The notes under the pieces were generated by a model, which was given only the letters and a program-made list of their open reading frames with translations, ran no database searches and was not told where the DNA came from. From NCBI GenBank assembly GCA_026168455.1, contig CM047428.1:19372759-19436758 (forward strand): a DNA stretch of 64,000 nucleotides, written 5' to 3'. The stretch is from Theocolax elegans (Eukaryota > Arthropoda > Insecta > Hymenoptera > Cerocephalidae). How positions within the stretch are numbered: the first letter of the stretch is position 1; each line of letters starts with the position of its first letter. A program made the translations under genes and the position numbers. Shown here in pieces: positions 11,178-21,690 of this stretch.

Positions 11178-11222
11178 GCCGACGTTTCGGATGTTTTATT
11201 TATTACATCCCTTTTCAAGGCT
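11178..11222 (-). ncRNA. Degenerate hammerhead-ribozyme-like motif
   Basis: Reading the - strand from 11222: TTGAAAA, then GGATG, an AT-rich loop, CATCC, GAAAC, GTC. The 5-bp stem followed by GAAAC and GTC matches the order of the small type I hammerheads known in Penelope-like elements (CTGANGA, stem II, GAAA, short stem III, GTC). The first core box departs from consensus at two positions, so cleavage is unlikely now. Confidence 0.4.
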
Positions 11223-11754
11223 ATAAATGCATATAAAATTATTAAAATATAAACGTTGTCAAAATAAAGAAAAATAAAATAGATATTCAAAAATAACCGA
11301 AAACTCACCAATAAGTCATGTTAAGTTAAAAAAGAATCATGGTGTAACACAGTGATCTTAATAAAATTTACAAAAATTCAATAACTGACAAAGCAATTTT
11401 GAAAAAACAAAATCACCAAAAGTTCGTTAATTATTTAAAAAAAACCAAAAGTTAACAATTTACTAAAAGATATATAGTATGTAAAAATTTTTTTTTCTAA
11501 TTATAATTATATTAAAATAAAAATGCTAATAAAACTCACACAATAAATTATAACACTAAAAATCACTTCAGACTTTTGCTAAGGAACACCCCAGAGGGGG
11601 TCCATAGCATAAATAATTAATATAAGCACGACTATTAGAGCCTAACCTCTAACCAATACTATAAAATTGTGTATATGAAAACGTTGAGAAGTGAGGGAAA
11701 AAACATAGTATATCGGAATAAGCGGGTACAAGAGAGAAAACCAATATCTATCTC

Positions 11755-12586
11755 TTATAAGTACAAGAACGGTAGCAAGAATAAATAGGCCTTTAACTTA
11801 TGTATATAAATGAATATATGATCAATGCTTAAAGCATTTGTGTTAGAATAAATATTAATCATTTCAGAAAAAAGACGTTTTTTGTAATTATTCTCTATGT
11901 CTAAAATAGTGGTCTTTTCAAAGTTAATAGTATGTCCAGCATTAATTGTATGCATCGCAACTGCAGATCTCTCATTTTTATTTTTTATATCATTTTTGTG
12001 TTCATTTATACGTAATTTCAATTTCCTTTTGTGTCTATATAAATTGCAGTACAATCACTACATGGAATTCTATAAACAATGTTGCATACATCATACTTAA
12101 TTAACTCATCTTTTCCCAATTTAATAATGTGATTAAACTTATTTATTGTGCAATTAATCGATAAAAAATTATGCTTATTAAAAGTATTATTAAGCTTAGG
12201 AGTTAAATTTTTAAAAAATGGTAAAACTACCTTCGGTCTGCACATCAAATCTCTAGTTATATTATATCTTGTATTTGCAAAAATAATGTTATAATTATTA
12301 TTAATATGTGCCAACCTCTTACCCATATATTTCAATATGAAATTATAGGGATAAGAATTTTGGCTTAAGAATTCTTGAATTATTTTCAAATTTTCATCAT
12401 GGAACGAAGAGTGCGAAAGTAATATGCCCTTGTCCACCAAGTTATAAACCATTGCAATTTTTTGATGTTGTGGATGGTGGGAGAAATAATTAAGATATCG
12501 ACCAGATGCTGGTTTTTCCGGAACCAATTTGTTAACGGAAAACCATTGTCCATCCTAATTATTTCAATATCAAGGAAAGGCAACAC
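11755..12586 (-). pseudogene. Penelope-like RT C-terminus plus GIY-YIG endonuclease, frameshifted
   Basis: Three overlapping frames must be read in turn: 12586-12386 (begins LPFLDIEI), 12527-12018 (YLNYFSHHP, then YRIPCSDCTAIYI) and 12054-11755 (KRKLKLRINEHKND, AMHTINAGH). The order and words match Penelope family proteins, in which the RT thumb is followed by a GIY-YIG nuclease with a CxxC element before YIG and an R...EH motif after it. At least two frameshifts separate the pieces, and the expected Gly after YI reads Asp. The copy is inactive. In intact elements the nuclease nicks target DNA for cDNA priming. Confidence 0.8.
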
Positions 12587-13440
12587 CGTGTGTTTTAGTA
12601 AATAAAACTATTAATATTATTTATAACTTAAAGTAGATGAGTGAGGAATCGTGGCACATTAGGAATTGAATGAACAACGCTAGTTAAAATAAATGAAAGC
12701 ACACTTTATTTAATATTACATTTAATAGCATATCGGCGTTAAAAAACCCCAGTTGAAGTGGGGAAAAAGCCTTGATATACTATTAAGTTTAACATTACAA
12801 TAGTTTAAATTCGCGTTTATACAAAGGTAAAGATTGACTTAAAATACGCGGTTCGTGATTTAAAATACAAAAAAAAAATCGACTTAAACTATCGCCAATA
12901 TCGACTTACGCAGTTCGCCTTTCGGATGATCATCCACCGAGTTTGTCGCGTAACCCTTTCCTGAACGCCTGTCGACTCCGGTGAGTGCTGCTGGATGGTC
13001 CTTTAGCAGTCCTCTGTCTGCTCGGAGCTCGGCGTGATCACGGCCGACTTTCCGAGAGAAGTAGTGCCGGGTCAGTTGTCCCTGCGTAAGACTTGACACC
13101 CTCACGGTCAATCGTCTAGCAGGCGAATTCCACGCGACACTGGCTCACAGAAGGCTCCTCCAATGTCGCCTCTCAAGAAGAGATTTGCTGTCCGAGTTAT
13201 TGTCTTAAACCCCGGCAGCCACGGTTACGCGTTGCAGCGTCTACGGCGGAACGCAAGACCACCCACGCCAGCACAGAGTCGAACCGTCACCGAAACAAAC
13301 ACCCGATAACGCTCGAGACAATAGTTCGGACAAAATTGAGAAGGTACACGCTGTAGCAGTAGTTCGGATTGTTCGAAGGTTGGAAAAAGACTGACCTCTC
13401 AGCCACCTACGAGTGACATCGGTTCATGGGCATGTCCTCG
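12587..13440 (-). repeat. Possible solo LTR or promoter-like segment
   Basis: A GC-rich block (12890-13440) in AT-rich surroundings. On the - strand it runs into an AT-rich tail with a CCCC...GGGG hairpin (about 12755-12780) and an AATAAA signal at about 12710. GC-rich U3 followed by a poly(A) signal resembles an LTR, but no convincing TG...CA ends or duplication were found. A 5' region of an unknown gene is the alternative. Confidence 0.3.
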
Positions 13441-14299
13441 GGAGGGGATAGGGTTTTTTTCTCATTATATTTTGCTTACACTACTAGACGGTATTTATTA
13501 TATGCAGACCAGATGTGTCGACTGCATTATTGAAAGGTTTTTCCTTAAGCGCTTTTATTATAACTACAGAAGGGAGAGGTGCTACCTCCATAAGGTCTTT
13601 TCGGTCGGGAAATCCCGGTTGGTTAAATGTCGATTGTTTTATTACCGGGCCGTCATCGGGACTTGAAAACGACAGAACAAATGCTTGGTCTAGGCCCTTT
13701 TATTGATGCATTTTATTAGGGGTATGCCGTTATTTGGAGCTCGCTAGAGCGAACACCGTGGTTTTTAATTAATTGAAAACTGCAAGTTGAAAAATCATAA
13801 AAAAAACAGGTGCAAAATGGTGCCTTCCAATGTTTAAGAAACAAATGTATAATATAATACTATAAGCTAATATAGAATATAATAGAAGCGGTTAGTTTAT
13901 TTTCATTCAATCCTATTAATTATGCACCAAGCGGTTTAGTACGCACAAAGTACATGTAAGTAGAAGTATCTTTGATTTTTTTCAGTAATATCAATTGTGC
14001 TAATGTAACAATTAAAATATATGATTTTTTAATGAGTTAAGGTCAGTAAAAGTGCACAAATATTCAATTAATGGTTATAATTAAAATTATAAAATAAGTC
14101 TTATCAGGTCATATAGAAAAATTAATTGCAATTAGAAATCAGAAACACGGAAAAGGAACGAAAAATCAAGCATGAAATCAAAATCGCCGATCCGATCTCG
14201 ATTAACCTACTACGATGTGACGATGTCATGATACGGTTTCTTTATTTATGACCGTTCCTCTCTGGCAATGAATAACGGAAACGATCTTCAAAGAATTTA
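13441..14299. other. Unassigned spacer upstream of the duplicated gene
   Basis: Mixed AT-rich sequence with a moderately GC-rich passage at 13560-13770 whose short frames show no family features. The 3' part may contain the promoter of the gene-like unit that follows. Confidence 0.4.
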
Positions 14300-15790
14300 T
14301 ATCCGAACAGTCGGTTGGAAAGTTGCACTATTTCTACTCACCAGTTCGAAACCAAATGACCGGGAGTTGTAAGTACAAAAAATTATTATTACTTATTAAG
14401 GGAATTTCGGGTTTTAAAAATTACCTATATTTACATTTTAAAAAATAGAGTCATTTGCACTTTTAATTTGTTTCTGAGATTGATTTGGATTGTTGCCCAA
14501 TTCACATAAAGTATCACACCATTTTTTGGGTTAAAAAAGGCAGATTCCTGTAATCTCAGTTTGATAATTCACTAATTTTATCACCCTTTTAGTTTCAGAA
14601 AGTACACTCCGTCGCAGCGCTAGGCTTTCAAAAGGAAAAGGAGAAATAGTCGAAGGAATGTCTTCGGCGGGAACACCTACTGAAAGCACTGCACCACCTG
14701 CAGCTACCAGAGATTACCTGCCGTTTCCTTGGTGCCGCCTGCTGCCATTACTGTACCATCTCCAGCTACTGTGGTAACATCAGTTGCCACCAGCGTACCA
14801 TCACCAGCTGCTGTGGCACCCCCAGCTGCTGCCTTAGCAACACGAGCTGCCACCAACGTACCACTAGTAGCTACTGTGGTACCTCCAGCTGCTATCGGGA
14901 CACCATCTGCTAACACACAGCCTGTTGACATTTCTGCACCAGCTGCTTCCGCTGCCACTGCAATATCCACTGTGGCACCAGTTGATCGATCGCAAGTATG
15001 AGAATTTAATGCAAATAGATTCATGTTATGATTTCATCATTAATATTTATCTGCACTATGCTGCTGAATGTAATGATGAACTAAGATTGTTTGCAGATTC
15101 TCATACAATATTTTCAATTCCAATTTCAGCGTGGACATCAGCATAAATTTGGACGTGGCCAGTATCGTATGCAATCCACACTACCACCCTATTCCGCAAA
15201 TGTAAAACATTGACCGAAGACAACACGAACTTACTGGACCGTATAGCAGAATTAGAAAAAGTATGTATTTATTAAATGTTTCATTCGCACAGTAGTAGAA
15301 TTTTGTTACAAGTTGCATATTTATTTTGTTCATTAAACATTTTCTTAAACAAACCTTTATTTTTAGTATGCCGGAAGTTTGAAAAAGAAAATCAACGACG
15401 TTAACCAATACAACAATATTAATCAGTCAATAAGCGAGGAATTGAAGAAACTTGCACCAAATTGTACCTTTACTAATACGGGGCAAATACCGTCGTCGAT
15501 GACAGCGAATATGCCGCCATTAGCAATAACACCCGCACACCAAGTATCGTTAGTGACACCTCCAATGTCGGTGGTTGCATCAGCGCCCTAAATGCCAATG
15601 ATGGCATTGGTACACCAAATATCGTTGATGGGATCCACACCCCAGACATCGGTAATAGCACCTTCCCAGGCAATGCCTTACTCAGGACAGTATCAATAGA
15701 TATATTACCGTTAAACAGATATATAACCATAAACAGATATGTAACCGTTAAACTGTTTGTAACATTTTATTAAATAAAGAAATCCTTTTT
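14300..15790 (+). pseudogene. Gene-like unit, copy 1 (Ala/Pro/Val/Thr-rich repeats plus coiled coil)
   Basis: Inferred exons: a noncoding first exon ending 14368 at GTAAGT; 14599-14995 (ATG near 14658; donor CAA|GTATGA); 15130-15260 (acceptor TTTCAG, donor AAA|GTATGT); 15367-15591 ending in TAA; AATAAA at 15773-15778. Exon 2 encodes imperfect repeats of about 20 residues (VATSVPSPAAVAPPAA). Exons 3-4 encode a coiled coil (LTEDNTNLLDRIAELEK, SLKKKINDVNQ). The ATG frame and the repeat frame disagree in this copy, by two bases relative to copy 2. The coiled-coil frame has a TAA near the start of exon 3. It is either a decayed gene or uses splicing I cannot see. I do not recognise a family. Confidence 0.45.
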
Positions 15791-16400
15791 CTAAATTTGT
15801 TAATTATTTTCCCAAACCGTTTATCATTTGTAGAATCGTTGAAGGTAAGAACTTGCAGAAATATGTTTTTTTTACTTATACAATAAAATAATTTATTATG
15901 AGTGTTATATTATTTTATTATTTACATAATTATTTATTACGATATGAAACTTTCATAAAATTATTATCGAATTACATAAAAGGTGTAACCATCATATAAT
16001 ACTGTGTCGATAAATAAAACACCATATTTGATTTCTGCGTTAGCTTCTTCCTTCCATTAAGAAACCTGTTCTCTGGCTTCCTATTTACAACCGATTACAG
16101 ATTTCGGTATAAGATTTTTCGAATGCCTGGAGAAAAAGTCTGAAGATTACAGACCGAATCGGAAGCATTTGCAAAGCAGCGCGGACAGTCTTCCTTGTTG
16201 AGTTATCGGCTCCAAGCCCCGTAAGCGCGGACACTCGAATGCGCTACTCTTTTACATACTGGATGTTAGAAGAGGGGGAAAGGTAATAGAAGAATTCTAT
16301 TTTGCTAAATTTATTTTCTCAAAAAAGTAAGAGCTCCAGGACCTCACATTTACAGATGAATTACTCTCTTAAATTTTTATCAAATTATTTATATATTCAA

Positions 16401-16717
16401 GGGTCGATGTTTGGATGGTATCGGTGGGTAGGTTTTGGAATTTTTGGGTTTGGTTTGGGGGGAAGTGGCTTGGGAGATGGCGGAATTGATTTCGTCGGTG
16501 AGGCTGGTGACCGCTTGGTCAATATCAGGGATGGTACGGACGGTGGGGCATTTGAATTGAGAGGTTTCAAGGAAATATCTGACCAGGATCCAGTCGGTGC
16601 AAGAGGGGGGAGGGAGGGTTTGGATAGACTGTGTAGGTATTTTGAGGATAATTGGGAGGTGATCAGAGCTTAGTTCGTGGATGACTTGTGGGTCGGAGTT
16701 TATGGTTAAGTTTTTTG
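16401..16717 (-). mobile_element. Jockey LINE endonuclease fragment copied by the tandem duplication
   Basis: Nearly identical to 18701-19017 (ELSSDHLPIILKIP, then CTDWILVRYFLETS). It ends abruptly at the duplication junction at 16717. It has no independent start; it is a passenger of the duplication. Confidence 0.85.
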
Positions 16718-16765
16718 TAATCTCAGTTTGATAATTCACTAATTTTATCACCCTTTTAGTTTCAG

Positions 16766-18075
16766 AAAGTACACTCCGTCGCAGCGCTAGGCTTTCAAAA
16801 GGAAAAGGAGAAATAGTCGAAGGAATGTCTTCGGCGGGAACACCTACTGAAAGCACTGCACCACCTGCAGCTACCAGAGATTACCTGCCGTTTCCTTGGT
16901 GCCGCCTGCTGCCATTACTGTACCATCCAGCTACTGTGGTAACATCAGTTGCCACCAGCGTACCACCACCAGCTGCTGTGGCACCCCCAGCTGCTGCCTT
17001 AGCAACACCAGTAGTCACCAGCGTACCACCCCTAGCTACTGTGGCATTCCCAGCTGCTACCTTGGCAACACCAGCTGCCGTCGGTATACCACTACCAGCT
17101 TGTGTGGCACCCCAAACTGCTACCTTGGCAACACGAGCTGCCACCAACGTACCACTAGTAACTACTGTGGTACCTCCAGCTGCTATCGGGACACCATCTG
17201 CTAACACACAGCCTGTTGTCATTTCTGCACCAGCTGCTTCCGCTGCCACTGCAATATCCACTGTGGCACCAGTTGATCGATCGCAAGTATGAGAATTTAA
17301 TGCAAATAGATTCATGTTATGATTTCATCATTAATATTTATCTGCACTATGCTGCTGAATGTAATGATGAACTAAGATTGTTTGCAGATTCTCATACAAT
17401 ATTTTGAATTCCAATTTCAGCGTGGACATCAGTATAAATTTGGACGTGGCCAGTATCGTATGCAATCCACACTACCACCCTATTCCGCAAATGTAAAACA
17501 TTGACCGAAGACAACACGAACTTACTGGGCCGTATAGCAGAATTAGAAAAAGTATGTATTTATTAAATGTTTCATTCGCACAGTAGTAGAATTTTGTTAC
17601 AAGTTGCATATTTATTTTGTTCATTAAACATTTTCTTAAACAAACCTTTATTTTTAGTATGCCGGAAGTTTGAAAAAGAAAATCAACGACGTCAACCAAT
17701 ACAACAATATTAATCAGTCAATAAGCGAGGAATTGAAGAAACTTGCACCAAATTGTACCTTTACTAATACGGGGCAAATACCGTCGTCGATGACAGCGAA
17801 TATGCCGCCATTAGCAATAACACCCGCACACCAAGTATCGTTAGTGACACCTCCAATGTCGATGGTTGCACCAGCGCCCTAAATGCCAATGATGGCATTG
17901 GTACACCAAATATCGTTGATGGGATCCACACCCCAGACATCGGTAATAGCACCTTCCCAGGCAATGCCTTACTCAGGACAGTATCAATAGATATATTACC
18001 GTTAAACAGATATATAACCATAAACAGATATGTAACCGTTAAACTGTTTGTAACATTTTATTAAATAAAGAAATC
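16766..18075 (+). CDS. Gene-like unit, copy 2 (more repeat units, intact exon 2)
   Basis: Paralogue of the copy at 14300. Exons inferred at 16766-17286 (ATG 16825, open through the repeats to CAA|GTATGA), 17421-17551 and 17658-17882; AATAAA at 18064-18069. Exon 2 carries roughly two more 60-bp repeat units than copy 1, accounting for most of the length difference. Spliced in frame, exon 3 adds about 26 residues (RGHQYKFGRGQYR...) and then stops. The coiled-coil exon 4 frame (YAGSLKKKINDVNQ) is then not reached unless another acceptor is used. This copy lacks the upstream first exon, because the duplication began inside the intron. Function unknown; it may be transcribed or dead. Confidence 0.4.
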
Positions 18076-18700
18076 CTTTTTCTAAATTTGTTTATTATTT
18101 TCCCAAACCGTTTATCATTTGTAGAATCGTTGAAGGTAAGAACTTGCAGAAATATGTTTTTTTTTTACTTATACAATAAAATAATTTATTATGAGTGTTA
18201 TATTGTTTTATTATTTACATGATTATTTATTACGATATGAAACTTTCATAAAATTATTATCGAATTACAGAAAAGGTGTAACCATCATATGTACCATCAT
18301 ACTGTGTCGATAAATAAAACACCATATTTGATTTCTGCGTTAGCTTCTTCCTTCCATTAAGAAACCTGTTCTCTGGCTTCCTATTTACACCGATTACAGA
18401 TTTCGGTATAAGATTTTTCGAATGCCTGGAGAAAAAGTCTGAAGATTACAGACCGAATCGGAAGCATTTGCAAAGCAGCGCGGACAGTCTTCCTTGTTGA
18501 GTTATCGGCTCCAAGCCCCGTAAGTGCGGACACTCGAATGCGCTACTCTTTTACATACTGGATGTTAGAAGAGGGGGAAAGGTAATAGAAGAATTCTATT
18601 TTGCTAAATTTATTTTCTCAAAAAAGTAAGAGCTCCAGGACTTCACATTTACAGATGGAATTACTCTCTTAAATTTTTATCAAATTATTTATATATTCAA

Positions 18701-19600
18701 GGGTCGATGTTTGGATGGTATCGGTGGGTAGGTTTTGGAATTTTTTGGGTTTGGTTTGGGGGGAAGTGGCTTGGGAGATGGCGGAATTGATTTCGTCGGT
18801 GAGGCTGGTGACCGCTTGGTCAATATCAGGGATGGTACGGACGGTGGGGCATTTGAATTGAGAGGTTTCAAGGAAATATCTGACCAAGATCCAGTCGGTG
18901 CAAGAGGGGGGAGGGAGGGTTTGGATAGACTGTGTAGGTATTTTGAGGATAATTGGGAGGTGATCAGAGCTTAGTTCGTGGATGACTTGTGGGTCGGAGT
19001 TTATGGTTAAGTTTTTTGTTAGGAAGAGGTCAAGGATGTCGGGGAGGGAGTCTTTTTATTCGGTATGTGGGTGGGTTCGTTGGGAGCTTCTATTAGATAA
19101 TGGTTTTTAAGGGAGGACTTCAGGAGCGAGATGCCGGCAGTGTTGTTATAACGGCAACCCCAGGTTATGTGCTTTGCGTTAAGATCGCCTGCACAGATGG
19201 TGGGGGAGTTTTGTTTAAGGATTTCTTCGATTTCTTTGATGGGGAGTTTAGAGCTGGGTGGAGAGTACGCAGAGATAATTCTTACTGGGCCATTAGAGTG
19301 GTTTATTTCAATGCCTATGGTTTCAGAAGAATGGAGAGTTTTGATAGGTTTGTGGCGGATTGATTTGTGTACTAGAATAGCTACATCGCCTCCGGGGGAG
19401 TTTGTTCGGTCTTTGCGGTGGGTGATATAGTTTGGGATATACAGTTTTTTGAGGGGGGTGAGATGTGTTTCGGAGATGCATGCGACTAGAATGTTGTGTG
19501 ATTCTAGAGACGATTGGAGTTCTAGAGTTTTGGATTTAGCGAGAATGCCGCAGGCATTCCAGGAGAGAATGGGGATGATTTTAGTGTTGTTTGGGTCCAT
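18701..19600 (-). pseudogene. Jockey ORF2 AP-endonuclease domain, truncated
   Basis: Begins MDPNNTKIIPILSWNACGIL at 19600, a typical start for Jockey endonucleases. It continues through SETHL, PGGDVAILV and CAGDLNAKHITWG, which carry the expected Asn, Glu and Asp catalytic positions. A frameshift at about 19040 moves the frame into PDILDLFLTKN and SSDHLPI (the terminal Asp-His pair). The linker toward RT ends at about 18701 in unrelated AT-rich sequence. In an intact element this domain nicks target DNA before reverse transcription. Confidence 0.85.
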
Positions 19601-20873
19601 GATTGTTTATGAGAAATGGCGAGAGTTCGTTTATGATGTTGGAGAGGGAGGTTTGAAAGGTTAGGAGTGTTTGGCTTAGTAGAGGAGCGAGAGTGGAAAT
19701 GGGGGAGTGGGAAGGGCCGTGTGCGACTGCGTTGGTGTAGGATTTGGTGGGGGGGATCGAGGTAGGTTGTAGAGTTGGTGGTTTGGGGTGAGTGGATCGG
19801 GTAAACGTGGGAAAAAGTGGAGCGGGTCGAGGCAGCGGGAGGACACGAAGAGGCTGTTCCGGTGGAGGTGGGTGGCTTCTTCTTGGGGAATTTGGGGCAG
19901 CCGCGATAAGTAGAGCGGTGGGGCTTTTTGCAATTAGATCAGATAGGGGATGAAGTTTTGAGGTCCTTGAATTGGGCAGGTAAGGGGTGACGTGGTCTTT
20001 GCTGCAGAAGGTGCAGACCCAGGGAGAGTGGCAGTAATTTGCAGTGTGGTTATATTTGAGACAGCGTCTGCATTGGGGAATGGTGGGGTTCTTCCTCTTG
20101 GGCTCAACCTTGATGTTGAGGCCACAGAGGGTTTGTAGTTTGAAAATGGAGTTTGCTTCTGGGGAGGAGGGGTCGAGATGGACAGCTATCAGGGGCCAGA
20201 TTTTTGTGCCATTTTTCATTCGGTGAGTGTGGCGAATGGGGAGGTGTAATTCAGTGAGTTCCTTGTGAATTTCATCATCGGGCATAAACTCGTTGATGCC
20301 GCGGATGACTACTACTAGGTCACGATCTTGATGTAGTTGGTGGGTGGAGTAGTCGATCTTGGATTGATCGAGGTGAGAGGTGAGGGCGCGGAAGTCTGCG
20401 ATAGATTTGGGGTAGACGCGAACGACGTCGTTGGTGTTGACGGCACGGCGGATGTTAATTTTTTGTTTGGCAAAGGAGGCGTTAAGCTTTGGCCAGGCTT
20501 GTTTGTTTTTGATTACTATCGGGGGAGGACTTTGAACCTTTGAACTGATTTCAGGGTCGGGTTCTATTTCAGAGCACGTGGAAGAGGAGGAAGATGAGTC
20601 AGAGCTGGGTAGGGGGGGCGGAGAGGCCCTTGAGCGTTTACGTGTGACCGATTGAAATTCGTCGGTACACATTGGGGTAGAGGGCTGGGTTTGACTGTTA
20701 GAGGCTGACGGATAAGCCGGTGTGCAGGGTGAAGATGCTAGGCGTTCCGATTCGAGGGTGGATTTGAGGAAGGTATTTTCCTCGATAAGTTTTTGGATAG
20801 TTTGGCGAAGCTCGTGGACGAGGGCTAGTAATTCCTCGGATGTTGAGGACTGCGTGGAGGAGTGAAACTCCAT
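19581..20873 (-). CDS. Jockey-type ORF1 (gag-like nucleocapsid), frame-shifted near C-terminus
   Basis: A 430-codon frame starting MEFHSSTQSS. It has an N-terminal coiled-coil-like helix (residues 14-45), a Ser/Pro-rich linker, a conserved central region (RAVNTNDVVRVYPKS) and a zinc knuckle C268-x2-C271-x4-H276-x4-C281. A second knuckle begins at C287-x2-C290, but its His and last Cys are missing. The sequence after KDHVT becomes Pro-rich and unlike the family, which suggests a frameshift there. The protein family packages LINE RNA. The stop overlaps the ORF2 start by 20 bases, a usual arrangement for this clade. Confidence 0.8.
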   Translation of the reverse strand: MEFHSSTQSSTSEELLALVHELRQTIQKLIEENTFLKSTLESERLASSPCTPAYPSASNSQTQPSTPMCTDEFQSVTRKRSRASPPPLPSSDSSSSSSTCSEIEPDPEISSKVQSPPPIVIKNKQAWPKLNASFAKQKINIRRAVNTNDVVRVYPKSIADFRALTSHLDQSKIDYSTHQLHQDRDLVVVIRGINEFMPDDEIHKELTELHLPIRHTHRMKNGTKIWPLIAVHLDPSSPEANSIFKLQTLCGLNIKVEPKRKNPTIPQCRRCLKYNHTANYCHSPWVCTFCSKDHVTPYLPNSRTSKLHPLSDLIAKSPTALLIAAAPNSPRRSHPPPPEQPLRVLPLPRPAPLFPTFTRSTHPKPPTLQPTSIPPTKSYTNAVAHGPSHSPISTLAPLLSQTLLTFQTSLSNIINELSPFLINNHGPKQH

Positions 20874-21120
20874 CGGGAGGCCGAAGGCCGGCCGGATGGT
20901 CGGACAATGGAATTGGAGATTAGGTGTTGGTTTTTGTTTGTTCCTTACAGAGGAGACTGTGAGAAAGGTGGAGAAGGATGGTGAGTCAGAGGAGTGGAGA
21001 GGGATGGTTGGATTACTTACGTATGCGATGGTCCTGAAAAGGACCGATTACAGCGAAGCAGCGAGAAAGCAGCAAGAGCGAGAACGGTCCGACGCGCGCG
21101 AGAGCTCACAGCGGACTCCG

Positions 21121-21336
21121 CTTTTACCTTCCTACTTTGCCTCCATATAAGCCCTACGCGCACGTTAATCTATAGCGGGTAACTGGCAGCCACCTATCGA
21201 TCGTAACGGTTTTGAAATATGACTACTGCACATGCTCACGGTATTACCAGTTACGACCGATAGGTGGCTGCCAGTTACCCGCTACGGATTAGCGTGCGCG
21301 TAGGGCTTATATGGAGGCAAAGTAGGAAGGTAAAAG
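21121..21336. repeat. Inverted repeat with 87-bp arms
   Basis: Arms 21121-21207 and 21250-21336 match with about four differences and flank a 42-base loop. The left arm abuts the Jockey 5' UTR. The arms contain TATAAGCCCTACGCGCACG and GGTAACTGGCAGCCACCTAT. It could be a small foldback element or an inverted duplication of the LINE target site. Confidence 0.8.
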
Positions 21337-21505
21337 CGACATTGATCATATTCGATGCCTTTACTTTGCCTCGTATATTAATAACGTGGCGAATAAAGGA
21401 TTTTTTTGTCAAAACCGAATGGCCAGTTTAGTTTCTGTAAAATTGAATCCCATCAACTCCCTGTCTAAGATTAAATTTATAAAACAAACAAAAATTTTTA
21501 TATAT

Positions 21506-21580
21506 CACGTGATTATCACGTGGATATCTACGTGATAATCACGTGGAAAAATGGTCGAAAACTCACGTGATTATCACGTG
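21506..21580. promoter_or_regulatory. Cluster of five CACGTG E-boxes in palindromic context
   Basis: CACGTG occurs at 21506, 21517, 21540, 21564 and 21575. Pairs are joined as CACGTGATTATCACGTG, so whole segments are palindromic. The cluster ends 46 bases before the ATG of the OSGEPL1 pseudogene and probably belongs to its old promoter. bHLH-Zip factors are the usual readers of CACGTG; binding here is inference. Confidence 0.5.
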
Positions 21581-21690
21581 ATAATAATTTTTAGTAGGGT
21601 AGGTTAAGTAATGCATCAGACAAGCAATGTTATCAGAATTTTTGGGCGACTTTCAAGAAATTTGTGCAATAATAAAACCTTAAACATTAA

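Larger units (their letters stand above)
11178..12586 (-). mobile_element. Penelope-like retroelement, 5'-truncated
   Basis: On the - strand the order is C-terminal RT, then GIY-YIG endonuclease, then a noncoding tail with a CCGAAACGTCGG motif (11178-11190). This is the layout of canonical Penelope-like elements. The 5' end stops near 12586 at the conserved LPFLDIEI segment, so most of the RT is missing. The tail 11223-11754 is AT-rich without other features. Confidence 0.75.
14551..19018. repeat. Direct tandem duplication, unit about 2.2 kb
   Basis: Unit 1 is 14551-16717 and unit 2 is 16718-19018, nearly identical throughout, including introns, 3' flank and a Jockey LINE fragment. The junction (GTTTTTTG|TAATCTCAG at 16717) joins LINE sequence to the intron of the gene-like unit with only TG microhomology. 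The main size difference is in the exon 2 minisatellite. Confidence 0.93.
18701..21110 (-). mobile_element. Jockey-clade LINE, 5' part only (3'-truncated)
   Basis: Running leftward from about 21110: GC-rich 5' UTR, gag-like ORF1 (20873-19581), then the AP endonuclease start of ORF2, lost just after the SDHLPI motif at about 18701. LINEs normally lose their 5' ends, so loss of the whole RT and 3' tail implies later deletion or rearrangement. Confidence 0.85.

Noticed and set aside
14704..15024. Ala/Gly/Thr-rich frame on the - strand over the repeat exon (also 16881-17315)
   Set aside because: Mirror of the Ala/Pro/Val-rich coding repeats; the + strand has the splice signals and poly(A) signal.
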